Assembly: GCA_037893245.1 (NCBI GenBank)
Contig: JBAIAA010000510.1
Span: forward strand, 868,001-932,000
Origin: Crossaster papposus
Lineage: Eukaryota > Echinodermata > Asteroidea > Velatida > Solasteridae
Length of the DNA: 64,000 nucleotides
Reading direction: 5' to 3'
Shown: piece after piece, positions 41,671 to 54,093 of the stretch
Position numbering within the stretch: the stretch's first letter is position 1
How the letters are laid out: every line of letters starts with the position of its first letter
The notes under the pieces: model-generated
Databases searched by the model: none
Seen by the model: the letters and a program-made list of their open reading frames with translations, nothing else
What the model was told of the DNA's origin: nothing
Made by a program: the position numbers and the translations under genes

Positions 41671-41742
41671 GGCGCGGTGGCCAAGTGGTAAGGCGTCTAT
41701 TTCGTAAACAGAAGATCGAGGGTTCGAACCCCTCTCGCGCCC
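41671..41742 (+). tRNA. tRNA-Thr(CGT), unit 5
   Basis: Acceptor, D and T arms intact; one mismatch in the anticodon stem (TCTAT/ACAGA). Discriminator C. Confidence 0.7.
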
Positions 41743-42047
41743 TGTTTTTAAAACAATTTTAAGCTGAATAACATAAATTACAAGAACTTGCTTTTAGAAA
41801 GTGTTCATGTGTGAGTTCATTAACGGCGAGGAGCTGTTGCCAAGTTGTAAGTCGTCTATCTCGTGAACTGAAGCTAGAGGGTTCGAATCGATCTCCTGCC
41901 AATTATTGTTAAAGATGAATAACACGAATTTTTAGATTCGTAAACAGAATATCTGGGCTTCAGACCTCTCTCCTGCCTTTTATTTGTAATGCTAAAAATC
42001 ATTAATTAATGAGATAAATTGTTGATGTATTCGTTTATTAACCCTGA

Positions 42048-42119
42048 GGCGCGGTGGCCAAGTGGTAAGGCGTCTGTTTCGTAAACATCAGATCGAGGGT
42101 TCGAACCCCTCTCGCGCCT
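42048..42119 (+). tRNA. tRNA-Thr(CGT), unit 6
   Basis: Intact except for the 3' anticodon stem (ACATC instead of ACAGA), which costs two pairs. Confidence 0.6.
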
Positions 42120-42424
42120 TGTTTTTAAAACCATTTTAAGCTGAATAACATGAATTACAAGGACTTGATATCAGAAAGTGTTCATGTATGATTTCATTAA
42201 CGGCGAGGAGATGTGTCCAAGTTGTAACTCGTCTATCTCGTGATCAGAAGCTAGAGGGTTCGAATCCCTCTCGTGCCAATTATTGTTAAAGTTGAATAAC
42301 ACGAATTTATAGTTTCGTAAACAGAATATCTGGGCTTCAGACCCCTCTCATGCCTTTTATTTGTAATGCTAAATATCATTAATTAATGAGATAAAGTGTT
42401 GATGTATTCGTTTATTAACCCTGA

Positions 42425-42496
42425 GGCGCGGTGGCCAAGTGGTAAGGCGTCTGTTTCGTAAACAGAAGATCGAGGGTTCGAACCCCTCTTGCGCCT
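42425..42496 (+). tRNA. tRNA-Thr(CGT), unit 7
   Basis: Closest to consensus in the forward array. One acceptor C to T change gives a tolerated G-U pair. Confidence 0.8.
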
Positions 42497-42804
42497 TGTG
42501 TTTTAAAACCATTTTAACCTGAATAACATGAATTACAAGGACTTGATAGTAGAAAGTGTTCATGTACGAGTTCATTAACGGCGAGGAGCAGTGGCCAAGT
42601 TGTAAGTCGTCTATCTCCTGAACTGAAGCTATTGGGTTCGAATCCCTCTCCTGCCAATTATTGTTAAAGTTGAATAACACCAATTTATAGATTCGTAAAC
42701 ATAATATCTGGGCTTCACACCCCTCTATAGTGTCTTTTATTTGTAATGCTAAATATCATTAATTAATGAGATAAAGTGTTGATGTATTCGTTTATTAACC
42801 CTGA

Positions 42805-42876
42805 GGCGCGGTGGCCAAGTGGTAAGGCGTCTGTTTCGTAAACAGAAGATCGATGGTTCGAACCCCTCTCGCGCCT
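42805..42876 (+). tRNA. tRNA-Thr(CGT), unit 8
   Basis: Intact apart from the GATGG T-stem variant shared with units 3 and 4, evidence that these units were copied from one another. Confidence 0.75.
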
Positions 42877-43175
42877 AGTTTTTAAAACAATTTTAAGCTG
42901 AATAACATGAATTACAAGAACTTGCTTTTAGAAAGTGTTCATGTATGATTTCATTAATGTCGAGGAGCTGTGGCCACGTTGTAAGTCGTCTATCTCGTAA
43001 ACAGAAGCTAGAGGGTTCGAATCCCTCTCGTGCCAATTATTGTTGAATAACAGGAATTTATAGATTCGTAAACAGAATATATGGGCTTCAGACCCCTCTC
43101 ATTCCTTTTATTTGTAATGCTAAATATCATTAATTAATGAGATAAAGTGTTGATGTATTCGTTTATTAACCCTGA

Positions 43176-43247
43176 GGCGCGTTGGCCAAGTGGTAAGGCG
43201 TCTGTTTCGTAAACAGAAGATCGACGTTTCGAACCCCTCTCGCGCCT
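43176..43247 (+). tRNA. tRNA-Thr(CGT), unit 9
   Basis: Acceptor has GGCGCGT, the A box is TTGGCCAAGTGG and the T stem reads GACGT, so two arms are weakened. Last unit before the core. Confidence 0.5.
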
Positions 43248-43422
43248 ATTTAAAAAAAAAAAATTAAGCTGAATAACATGAATTACAAGAACTTGCTTTT
43301 AGAAAGAGTTCATGTATGATTTCATTAACGTCGAGGAGCTGTGGCCAAGTTGTAAGTCGTCTATCTCGTGAACAGAAGCTAGAGGATTCGAATCCCTCTC
43401 GTGCCAATTATTGTCAAAGTTG

Positions 43423-43767
43423 AATAGTAAAGTATTTGCATCGCTGCTTTGTTCGGACTCCAGAGTCCACATTTGATCTTAGGTATGGGTAGAAGGATTC
43501 GAGCGTAGAGACTATAGAATCCGAACAGCAGGACCAACCAGTATGGGGAGGGTGGGTGGGATAAATTTTGGATCTTACCTGTCCTCGGAGCGACAAACCA
43601 AAGGCTTCTTCGACTTACCGTTCTCTCTCGTAGTGACCAAATTCACAAAGTGAATGTGGATCTTCCGACCGCTACGTCGCAGCGATGCAAATAGTAAAGT
43701 ATTTGCATCGCTGCTTTGTTCGGACTCCAGAGTCCACATTTGATCTTAGGTATGGGTAGAAGGATTC
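43423..43767. repeat. 78-bp direct repeats with a 13-bp palindrome
   Basis: 43423-43500 and 43690-43767 are essentially identical (AATAGTAAAG...GGTAGAAGGATTC). At the second copy AGCGATGCAAATA (43681-43693) and TATTTGCATCGCT (43700-43712) form a perfect inverted repeat. The first copy begins where the array ends, so this is an array-junction structure. Confidence 0.85.
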
Positions 43768-44580
43768 TTCGCTCCGATTTTAGACCCCCAATCCAACCCA
43801 CTATTCTCTCTTCCTCTACCCCACAACCCCCATCCCATCCCATATCTCATCCCATTTCTCAGCCCTAATCTTACCCGTGATTATCCTCGGGATACACAGC
43901 CTTTGCCACCAATAGTTTTTGTATCGATTTGTCTACCAGTTAATGGTCTTGATGTGTTGTTCCCTGCCGACAGGATTCTCTAGCCGCTAAACCTCAAATG
44001 AGGACAAGCCCATGTTTTGCAGGTACCATCCTTGTTTGCACACTACCGCAAGGCGTTTGGCAACTTTTACTATTCCTCATAGAGCCGTCTCAAGCTGCCT
44101 TACCTTTCTGCATTGTACCTTTTCTCATTGTTCCCTTACTGCTGTAGCCGACCAATTCTTAATTTCGCTTTGTCACACGGTGTCGCCTCATCAGCCCTTG
44201 GCATGTTGCAAAATAGTGAAGGCCTGGACTACCCCGAGATGGATTGTAGCACCTCGACCATTCTTACAATGCACATAGTTTGTCTTCGTCTCGACGACAT
44301 ATATACATGCTGAAATCTGAGCTGCCTAAAACGACCTCTCGTCTTGCCCGTCAGCAAATTTCGAGTGAAAACCGCTTTCTCACCGAGCCCATCCATCGGC
44401 GAAATTTGGCCGCCGTCCATTATACCTCCAGGTTGCTTCAAATTAAAGGACATCCTCATCCCAGTCGACCAGCGCTATCCGAATTCCCTCAAATGCTAAA
44501 TGATATGTTGTACCATATAAATTGGACTTGTGTAAATTTAAACTAGAGCATCATAAATAAATCAACCCCAACCGAATACA
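43768..44580. other. No gene recognised
   Basis: Open frames of 66-88 codons exist on both strands, but none has a recognisable motif or splice context. Possibly degraded transposon sequence preceding the RT fragment. Confidence 0.4.
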
Positions 44581-44589
44581 AGTGGATCC

Positions 44590-44960
44590 ATTTCAATTTC
44601 CGCTGCGCCGACTACTCCCTCTATCTATTAGATCGATGAGAAATCTGAGATCACCTCTAGGTATCAACATTCAGAGTAATCTGAGCTGGAACAGTCAGAC
44701 CCGACATGCAGCATTCAAAGCTACCCTCATCTTGAACTTCTTCATGCGAAACTTCTACCTAGCCTCAAAAGGCTGCCAAGGAGAAGTTGTACACTGCCTT
44801 AGTTAGACCAAACCTTGAGTAGAGGTTTCCCGCTTTGTCTGTGGTGATTTCTCAAGAGGAAGTAGCGTCTCAAAAAATGCTGGCAAACTAATGCTGGTTA
44901 TAACTGTAAGATAGAAGGAAAGCGAACCAACTCACCTACATATACAACATCCTCCACAAC
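44590..44960 (+). pseudogene. Degenerate non-LTR reverse transcriptase C-terminal fragment
   Basis: The residues LGINIQSNLSWNSQTRHAAF and TLILNFFMRNFYLA..KGCQGEVVH match the region after the RT thumb of CR1/L2/jockey-type elements (LGV..L.W..H). Stops and shifts follow at 44803 onward. Confidence 0.6.
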
Positions 44961-45509
44961 ATATTGTTAAAATTAAACCTACCGTCCTGAAATCAAAACT
45001 TTACTTGACTGCGCAGGGGGAACAACGAACAAATCAATGAAATCACAGCCAACACTAACATTTACCTTTAGTCCTTTCTTCCCAAAATTGTGAGAAAGTG
45101 GAACAAGCAACAAAAGGAAACAAGCAACAAAAGGAAACAAGCAAAATGCAGCATACTGTGGCGGGAACTCCCCAGGCCAACCTAAGGCTGTTAGGATAAG
45201 TCGGACACCTATTAAACCGACGGCAATCTTCCCAACCCAAGGCTCTTCCCTATACGAGAGATCACTCAGAGCAACCTAAAGGCTAAGGGTGCAGGTCCGT
45301 TTTGGTGGACATATACCACCGATTATGATGATGGCGATTACTCTCTGTTAATTACACAATAAACCTGTGAACAAAGACACCTTATTGTCGGTATAGGCCT
45401 ACAAAGATCAACAATGATGATATATTCTCAACAATCAATACAATGTACGATAATTACGATTCAATTGGGGCTGTTTCATTTCCTGATTTCTAAATTACTG
45501 GGGAGGAAA

Positions 45510-45790
45510 ACCTACTGCTTACAGCAGCAACGCGCAACCGCATCAACAATGTGCAACGCCATGCACAACGCGCGACAGCATCAACAATGTGCAACGCCAT
45601 GCGCAACGCCCAACTACGTAATGTCCAACAGCATACGCAGTGCACAACAGCATACGCAGTGTACTGCAGCATACGCAATGTACTACCACATACGCAATGT
45701 ACTACAGCATATACAATGCACTATAGCGTACATAATGTATTATAGCATATACAATGCACCACAGCATATACAATGCACTAGTGGTGTGCG
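45510..45790. repeat. Tandem repeat, CAACAGCATACGCAATGTA-type
   Basis: A dozen or so imperfect units of about 21-22 bp (ACTACAGCATACGCAATGT). The ORFs on both strands are artefacts of the repeat. Confidence 0.8.
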
Positions 45791-46255
45791 CAATGTACGT
45801 ACAACTCAGAACACAAGTCGTGAACCTACATGTACTGTACTTCTTCCAGTGGCGCGGCACTCCACCAACTAACCATGAACACGCATTACGTACCACCCAG
45901 GTAAACACGTACACCATGTAAAAACACCTACATGTACATGTACTTACACCTATAGGCTTTGTTACACAATCTCGTGCATTCACGCAGCGAGTCACTGAGC
46001 GGTAAGCTCCGCCCAGCCAGCGCGCGCAACTACAGGTCACGTACGCCCTGGGTTACATTTCATTCACAAGGTTATAATTACAATAGCATAACAGCACTAA
46101 GTCATTGCACTTTCCGTCACAATGCCATTAACTTTGGGAGCACCAAGCTTCGACGGCAAAACAGAGTGGACGAAATTAGTCTGACCTGTTACTTACCAGC
46201 CTCACTGGACTGCTGGGCAGAATCTCCGTGTTATTTCGTTTAAAACAATACTCAC

Positions 46256-46325
46256 AATCTCCAATACTTTCTAGATGTCCCTTCTTCATCGTGACCCCTT
46301 CAATTGGTGCGCCAGACGAGGCCAT
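46256..46325 (-). CDS. Possible first coding exon (tentative)
   Basis: On the - strand an ATG at 46325 opens MASSGAPIEGVTMKKGHLES and reaches a strong donor, GTGAGT, at 46255. No continuation was found to the left, so it may be chance or a transposon exon. Confidence 0.2.
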
Positions 46326-46379
46326 TGTTTTGAAGAGTACCCAATGATGTGCTTTCACTTCTGATGTGCCAAAGTTCTA

Positions 46380-47630
46380 AACCTGACTTGCATCCTTCCA
46401 GTGCTTGCTACAGCACTCTCCCACTTCAATGCATCATGGTCCTTCCTGTAAAGTATTCTTATGCAAAATCGGTTAGCTCAGCTAAAAATTTAAAATATAT
46501 CTACTGATGCATGCTAGCCCCAAAGTATTCAAAATCACGATTTACCTTCTCCTTATGATTGATTAGCCGACAGTGGCCTTGATATTTATCTCCTGATAAT
46601 CATTTTGCGGCCTGCTTCCTTTATTTACGGTACTCATTCCCCAATTATTATTTCCCCGAGAGGTTTTATTATCTCATTGCTATAACCGGGGTTTATCCCC
46701 TCATTTGTTGTTTGCTTTATTTCTTAAACTTCACTGTTATTTGCAAGACAAAACCGTGGACATCAAAATTCATCGATTGGGCCACGCCCGCCATAGTGAG
46801 TGTCTTGTAGCGTGACGTGGGCATGGCCAAACACTTGCACAGTGCAATTTTAACCTTCGTGTAATTTCATACAAGCAGGTAACTAAAACCTTGAAGTGCT
46901 CAAATGTTTCCTTTCCTCTTTATTAACAGTGATGGGGGTCGCATTTACAAACGAAAAACCCCAACCATTACTAAAACCAAGTGGGTATAATTTGCCTACA
47001 AGTGAAATACGTTAACTCAACCCAAGTGCAGAAAATCACGCTAAGGCGAAGAATCCCGCCGGAAGCATAGCGACCAATTGGTCAGACGTCAAAATCATGC
47101 AATGCGAGTTGTCGACCTCCCGAGAATCTGTGGCCACTGAATCGGCCTATCTAGCTTACATTTAAGGGGAATACAGAATACACATAAATAACCTTGTGCT
47201 ATTTAAACTGGGGCTGTTGCCCCCATTGTCATGCCTCTGTTTTATTAGGCAATATCTACAACCTACAAGCGTCAAACCTTATACGTTTTAGATCCAATTT
47301 ACCATAAATACCCGCTTCATTATTCATTTCATCTTTCTTGACTATTTTATGTTGGTATTGCCTCGCTCCTGTTTTGTCTTTTATTGTAACAACCTTGACT
47401 TCCTATTGCTGTCTAAGTAATATTCATAACCCTTTGCTTGCCCTTGTTTGTTGCTTTGTGGCTTTATTACATTATTACATTATCCTACTTTCTGCACAAG
47501 AATATTGTTCGTTTGTTGCCATTCGTGGCCGAATAACTAATACAACATATAAAACATAACAGATACCTTTACCTGCCTTCTTAATTCACTGGGGCTATTC
47601 CCCTTTTTATAAATACATTATTACAAATTG
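46380..47630. other. No gene recognised
   Basis: AT-rich, no motif-bearing ORF, no repeat of note. Confidence 0.4.
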
Positions 47631-47659
47631 GGCCTTTCCCAACCTCTGCCTTGTGCCTT

Positions 47660-48185
47660 CGCCAACATCAATATCTGGGGCTCTTCCCCACATCGATCTC
47701 TGGGGCTTTTCCCCACATCGATCTCTGGGGCTTTTCCCCACATCGATCTCTGGGGCTTTTCCCCGCATTTTTTTCTGGGGCCTTTCCCCCACCTTTCTGC
47801 CTTGGGCCTTTCCCCACATCAATGTCTGGTTTTGTCCACATTAAACTCTGGGTTTTTGTCTCACATTAATCTCTGGCTTTTCCCCACATCTATACATCTA
47901 TACAACTATACATCTACACATTCTATACATATCTCCCTGGTGCCTTTCCCCACATTAACATCCGAGCCTTTTCCTCACATTAAAATCTAGGTTTTTCCTT
48001 ACATTTAATTCCTTGCTTTTTCCCATTTCTCTGGGGCCTTTCCCCATCTCAACCTGGGGCCTTTCCCCCACCTCTCAGCCTGGGGCCTTTCACCACATCT
48101 ATTTCTGGGGATTTTTCCCCGCATCGATCTCCGGGGCTTTTCCCCACATCGATCTCCGGGGCTTTTTTCCACATTGATCTCAATT
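47660..48185. repeat. Minisatellite, GGGGCTTTTCCCCACATCGA-type
   Basis: Units of about 29 bp built on the self-complementary GGGGCTTTTCCCC-like core, most regular at 47690-47770 and again at 48100-48180, with diverged units between. Confidence 0.85.
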
Positions 48186-48299
48186 TATATCTTTGTATAT
48201 GGGGCTTTCTATTTCATGCCTATCAACGGTGCTTTTGACCATTCATGTCTACAAATCAGGTTTTCCACCTGTCAAAAATAAAAATATTTTTCTGTTGCT

Positions 48300-48840
48300 C
48301 TCCACCTCATTTTCATGAATGGGACTTTTCACCTCTTTTCCATGAATGGGACTTTTCACCTCTTTTCCATGAATGTGGCTTTTCACCTCATTTCTATGAA
48401 TGGGGGTTTTCACCTCAATTCTATGAATGGGGCTTTTCACCTCCTTTCTATGAATGGGGCTTTTCACCTCATCTCTATGAATGGGGCTTTTCACCTCATC
48501 TCTATGAATGGGGCTTTTTACCTCATTTCTATGAATGGGGCTTTTTAGCTCATTTGTATGATTGGGGCTTTTTACCTCATTTCTATGAATGGGTCTTTTT
48601 ACCTCATTTCTATGAATGGGGCTTTTTACCTCATTTCTATGAATGGGGCTTTTTACCTCATTTCTTATAAATGGCTTTTCACCCCATTTTTTATGAATGG
48701 TTTTTCACCTCATTTGTATGAATGGCTTTTCACCTCATTTTGTATGAATGACTTTTCATCTCATTTTGTATAAACGGGGCGTCTCACTTCATTTTTATGA
48801 ATGGCTTTTTATGTCATTTTGTATAAACGGGGCTTTTCCC
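48300..48840. repeat. 27-bp minisatellite, ATGAATGGGGCTTTTCACC-type
   Basis: About twenty units. The period is a multiple of three, so all + frames stay open and each unit encodes nine residues (MNGAFHLIS). I see no start context or splice sites to support expression. It is related to the preceding minisatellite through the GGGGCTTTT core. Confidence 0.9.
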
Positions 48841-49349
48841 TGTCTATACCATGGTTACCTAAAGCATCCCCAAAAAATCTAAACAGAATTTTGGAGAAAC
48901 CACAACACTCCGGAAAACACTAAACACCACAAAAGAAGGGGGAGGGGTTACCTCTGTTCCATCTCTTGCTTACCATGAAACTTGTTAGAGAAAACAATAA
49001 AACCAACCGCAAAACTTGCCAGCCCTCTTATCTATTTTATACCCTAGTCTAAACACACATCCCCATGGGGTATGTTACTCTGCTCATGCCACAACACTGC
49101 CCTGCCTATGTACACATTATGTACCGCATATCTTGGATTAGCAGCAGTATCGCCTAACAGGAGTCAGTTAAAGACATAGAAATTCACAAGATAAGATTCA
49201 CAGTTAGAAGTTCTTGACATCGGGCTTAAATTGAACTACTTCCTCCACACTGACGTACCTAAATTTAGGCAAATGCTTATCACCGGTAACCTTTGTTTAT
49301 AATTTTGCATCTTGACATGCGCATCTACTGCATAATATCAACTGTAAGA

Positions 49350-49378
49350 TTTTTTATTTATTTATTTATTTATTTTCC
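49350..49378. repeat. (TTTA)n microsatellite
   Basis: Seven or so TTTA units. Confidence 0.8.
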
Positions 49379-49546
49379 CAACAGTTTAACTGCAGCAAAT
49401 TTGTTCGGCTTAAACCGACTCATTCCAAACATGCCTTAGTTGATAAAAGTATTATGCAGTAATATAATCCTTTATTAGGGTCAACAAAACATTATTTCCG
49501 ATTTTGGAAACAAACATACCATGGTGGCAACTTTCGTTAAGGTAAA

Positions 49547-49577
49547 CCATGGAGGAATAATTCTTATTCCTCCATGG
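49547..49577. repeat. 14-bp perfect palindrome
   Basis: CCATGGAGGAATAA, loop TTC, then its reverse complement. Confidence 0.8.
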
Positions 49578-49579
49578 GT

Positions 49580-51440
49580 AAACTTACGCAACAGTTTGTG
49601 CACTAAGGATTAGCAAGGTTTAACAGCCAGAAAATATTCAATCGAAATAACTCTTTGTTTAGGATATGACTAGTCTTCCTGAAGACCTTATTTTAGCCAA
49701 AACATTTGTATGCGGGGCCTGTGTTTGTTTCCTCCCACCATTTCACTACTATTTCCCATATCATATAGGTACAGCACGTCTACTCCAGCAAAAGATCAAA
49801 AACCCCTTCCGATTTTGACGCTCAGTGTCCATTGCTGTAATGCTTGCCGTTTATTAGACAGCAACAATTGTCCACTTTCAGTAATACTCTTCCAAGGAAT
49901 TGACCACAATGTCATATAAATCGCCAGACTCCGAAATTTGTTGTCTGATATGCACATACAATTTGTAAATAGAAAATTGTTCCCAGATACCAGGTTGCAG
50001 TCCATTCACAGACATCACTTTCACATATTTCGTTGTGAGCCAAGCGTTACATTTATCATTATCACTTTAAGGGCATTTACCAACTATTTACCAGACACCA
50101 TTTTCTGGGTAATATTTGCCAACATCGGGGTGCCCAACCCCGCCGAGAAACCACACTCTGCCAAGACTATGGTCATCTAGAGCAACCAAATCCTGCAAGT
50201 GCAACCACAACTGAAAATTAATATATTCTCCTTAGACCTATACAGCTGCCTTTTACTGTACATGTTCCCATCGTACATGCCTACTGTACTTTCCACCAAC
50301 ACCGTTTGGGAACTTCCTCTCACCAAGATATACTACCTTTGTGTCTAATCCTTGATTAATATCTATATCTTGGCTAAACTTACTCTATACAATATTGTTT
50401 AACATCAACGCATGAGGAGGCATGGTTGTTCCCGGTCCACAAGTGCGAATTTTCTCCAATCTCGCTTGGAATACATTGAGCCACATGCTTCAAAAGAGTG
50501 AATATAATTCAACGGATGGAATGTGCTATTGCAAGGCAGCGCAAAATGCGGCCTCTGTCTTCAGTTAAAATATTGAACTTTGATTGCAACCGATAGCCAA
50601 ACGCATTAATTCACCGTTTCCGGGTCTATTTCTTTGGTGAATATTGGCTATCATGAACGGAATGTTAAAGTAAATATGCACGTATACTTCACCACCCTCT
50701 CATTCCTGTTTGCAGGTTAACACGATACAACTTGCCTCGTAAGGAACAACGCGTGGTTCTAAACCCATCTCATGCCCTGTGGCTTTGCCGTGGGGCTTCG
50801 CCGCCTTGTACATACACACTCCCATAACAATCAAGGTCTGATCGCCTGGGTTGTGCCAAACATAAACCAATTTCAGGGACTAACTATAAATACCCTTTCT
50901 AGGGGCCTATTATCACTCCTAAACCTTGGAGACCCAGGGCAAAGCTTTACCCCTCTATCGCTCCAAGGACCTACTCCATTGTGTTAGTGCCTCTGGTAAT
51001 GAAGATTCTGCTTCACCAGACCCCTGCCATACCAGTCATCACATGTCCTGTACATATGGGATTAAATCAAGAGAAACGTGAAATACATAAACGGTGCTGT
51101 GTCTGTTAAATCACAGAGGGATAAATCCATCGTTCTAACCTTGTCCATCCTACCTCTTGCTACCAGCATACACATATTCATGGTGAACTGCCTTTACAGT
51201 CACCAGTGATAATATTTTAAATTCAGAAAAGGTCCGACATATGTCCTTATATAGGACTACAAAGTTTTCCTCTGAGATAAACCACTCATTCTGAATTTAG
51301 ACAAAGTTTGGAAAAAACAACCCCTCACCTGGTAGTCACTTGGCTACCTACGGACTCATTCGCCGCATCTGATATAAAACATCCGCTAATGCCCATGAAG
51401 TTCCACTAACATAATTGCATAAGCTGGCGCTACGGTGGCC
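49580..51440. other. No gene recognised
   Basis: Short open frames only. No exon, RNA gene or repeat identified up to the inverted array. Confidence 0.4.
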
Positions 51441-51447
51441 TAAGACG

Positions 51448-51501
51448 AACCCGCGATCTTCTGTTTACGAAACAGACGCCTTACCACTTGGCCACCGCGC
51501 C
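51448..51501 (-). pseudogene. tRNA-Thr, array-edge fragment
   Basis: 5' half and anticodon arm intact (5' end 51501); T arm and 3' acceptor replaced by unrelated sequence. Marks the array breakpoint. Confidence 0.85.
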
Positions 51502-51806
51502 TCAAGGTTAATAAACAAATACATCAACACTTTTTCTCATTAATTATTAATATTTAGCATTACAAATAAAAGGCATGAGAGAGGTCTGAAGCCCAGATAT
51601 TCTGTTTACGAATCTATAAATTCGTGTTATTCAACTTGAACAATAATTGGCACGAGAGGGATTCGAACCCTTTAGCTTCTGTTCACGAGATAGTCGACTT
51701 ACAACTTGGCCACAACTCCTCGCCGTTAATGAACTCATACATGAACACTTTCTAAAAGCAAGTTCTTGTAATTCATGTTATTCAGCTTTAAATGGTTTTA
51801 AAAACC

Positions 51807-51878
51807 AGGCGCGAGAGGGGTTCGAACCCTCGATCTTCTGTTTACGAAACAGACGCCTTACCACTTGGCCACCGCGCC
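51807..51878 (-). tRNA. tRNA-Thr(CGT)
   Basis: All stems pair, A and B boxes intact. Consensus copy. Confidence 0.8.
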
Positions 51879-52184
51879 TCAAGGTTAATAAACGAATACA
51901 TCAACACTTTTTCTAATTAATTCATCATATTTAGCATTACAAATAAAAGGCATGAGAGTGGTCTAAAGCCCAGATATTCTGTTTACAAATCTATAAATTC
52001 GTGTTATTCAACTTTAACAATAATTGGCACGAGAGGTATTCGAACCCTCTAGCTTCTGTTCACGAGATAGAAGACTTACAACTTGGCCACAGCTCCTCGC
52101 CGTTAATTAACTCATACATGAACACTTTCTAAAAGCAAGTTCTTGTAATTCATGTTAATTAGCTTAAAATTGTGGGTTTTTTAA

Positions 52185-52256
52185 AGGCGCGAGAGGTGTT
52201 CGAACCCTCGATCTTCTGTTTACGAAACAGACGCCTTACCACTTGGCCACCGCGCC
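52185..52256 (-). tRNA. tRNA-Thr(CGT)
   Basis: One T-stem mismatch (C to A in GAACACC); otherwise intact. Confidence 0.7.
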
Positions 52257-52562
52257 TCAAGGTTAATAAACAAATACACCAACACTTTTTCTCATTAATT
52301 ATTGATATTTAGCATTACAAATAAAAGGCATGAGAGTGGTCTGAAGCCCAGATATTCTGTTTACGAATCTATAAATTCGTGTTATTCGACTTTAACAATA
52401 ATTGGCACGAGAGGTATTCGAACCATTTAGCTTCTGTTCACAAGATAGACGACTTACAACGTAGCCACAGCTCTTCGACGTAAATGTACTCATAAATAAA
52501 CACGATCTAATATCAAGTCGTTGTAATTCATGTTATTCAGCTTAAAAGGGTTTTAAAACACA

Positions 52563-52634
52563 AGGCGCAAGAGGAGTTCGAACCCTTGATCTTCTGTTTA
52601 CGAAACAGACGCCTTACTACTTGGCCACCGCGCC
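52563..52634 (-). tRNA. tRNA-Thr(CGT), variant
   Basis: Changes in D stem (AGTAG), T stem and acceptor; the changed set recurs at 54472, 57495 and 63191. Function doubtful. Confidence 0.5.
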
Positions 52635-52941
52635 TCAAGCTTGATAAACGAATACCTCAACAGTTTTTCTAATTATTTCATCATATTTAGCATTACAAAT
52701 AAAAGGCATGAGAGTGGTCTGAAGCCCAGATATTCTGTTTACGAATCTATCAATTCGTGTTATTCAGCTTTAACAATAATTGGCACGAGAGGAATTAGAA
52801 CCCTCTAGCTTCTGTTCACGAGATAGACGACTTACAGATTGGCCACAGCTTCTCGCCGTTATAATGGACTCATAAATGAACACTTTCTGATATCAAGTCC
52901 TTGTAATTCATGTTATTCAGGTTAAAATGGTTTAAAACACA

Positions 52942-53013
52942 AGGCGCGAGAGGTGTTCGAACCCTCGATTTTCTGTTTACGAAACAGACGCCTTACCACT
53001 TGGCCACCGCGCC
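52942..53013 (-). tRNA. tRNA-Thr(CGT)
   Basis: T-stem C to A variant and one change next to the anticodon stem (GAAAATC). Confidence 0.65.
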
Positions 53014-53317
53014 TCAAGGTTAATAAACAAATACACCAACACTTTTTCTCATTAATTATTGATATTTAGCATTACAAATAAAAGGCATGAGAGTGGTCTG
53101 AAGCCCAGATATTCTATTTACGAATCTATAAATTCGTGTTATTCAACTTTAACAATAATTGGCACGAGAGGTATTCGAACCCTCTAGCTTTTGTTCACGA
53201 GATAGACGACTTACAACTTGGCCACAGCTCCTCGCCGTTAATGAACTATACATGAACACTTTCTAAAAGCAAGTTCTTGTAATTCATGTTAATTAGCTTT
53301 AAATTGTTTTAAAAACA

Positions 53318-53389
53318 AGGCGCGAGAGGGGTTCGAACCCTCGATCTTCTGTTCACGAAACAGACGCCTTACCACTTGGCCACCGCGCC
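53318..53389 (-). tRNA. tRNA-Thr(CGT)
   Basis: Stems intact; loop TTCGTGA, that is A to G at position 37 or so. The same variant follows in the next unit. Confidence 0.75.
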
Positions 53390-53694
53390 TCAAGGTTAAT
53401 AAACGAATACATCAACACTTTTTCTCATTAATTATTAATATTTAGCATTACAAATAAAAGGCATCAGAGGGTTCTGAAGCCCAGATATTCTGTTTACGAA
53501 TCTATAAATTCGTGTTATTCAACTTTAACAATAATTAGCACGAGAGGGATTCGAACCCTCTAGCTTCTGTTCACGAGATAGACGACTTACAACTTGGCCA
53601 CAGCTCCTCGCCGTTAATGAACTCATACATGAACACTTTCTAAAAGCAAGTTCTTGTAATTCATGTTAATTAGCTTTAAATTGTTTAAAAAACA

Positions 53695-53766
53695 AGGCGC
53701 GAGAGGGGTTCGAACCCTCGATCTTCTGTTCACGAAACAGACGCCTTACCACTTGGCCACCGCGCC
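53695..53766 (-). tRNA. tRNA-Thr(CGT)
   Basis: Same loop variant TTCGTGA as the previous unit; otherwise consensus. Confidence 0.75.
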
Positions 53767-54093
53767 TCAAGGTTAATAAACAAATACATCAACACTCTTT
53801 CTCATTAATTATTGATATTTCTCATTAATTATTGATATTTAGCATTACAAATAAAAGGCATAAGAGTGGTCTGAAGCCCAGATATTCTGTTTACGAATCT
53901 ATAAATTCGTGTTATTCAACTTTAACAATAATTGGCACGAGAGGTATTAGAACCCCCTAGCTTCTGTTCACGAGATAGACGACTTACAACTTGACCACAG
54001 CTCCTCGCCGTTAATGAACTCATACATGAACACTTTCTAAAAGCAAGTTCTTGTAATTCATGTTAATTAGCTTAAAATTGTTTTTTTTTTTAA

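Larger units (their letters stand above)
40168..43411 (+). repeat. Forward tRNA-Thr array: nine 377-bp composite units
   Basis: Unit starts are 40168, 40545, 40930, 41309, 41671, 42048, 42425, 42805 and 43176 (steps 362-385, mode 377). Each unit carries (i) a 72-nt tRNA-Thr(CGT), (ii) a decayed tRNA-Thr copy starting 159 bp later (such as 40327-40398, 40712-40783, 41468-41539), and (iii) a 3' tRNA half about 77 bp further on (TTCGTAAACAGAATATCTGG, then ACCCCTCTCCTGCC). The leader ATTAATGAGATAAA..GTTGATGTATTCGTTTATTAACCCTGA is conserved before each tRNA. The array stops inside unit nine. Confidence 0.95.

Noticed and set aside
43768-44546. Overlapping 66-88 codon ORFs as host genes
   Set aside because: No splice context, no recognisable motif, and overlapping frames on both strands of similar length.
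48245-48773. ORFs of 71-141 codons with nine-residue repeats
   Set aside because: All + frames stay open because the repeat period is 27 bp. No start context, splice sites or flanking coding sequence.
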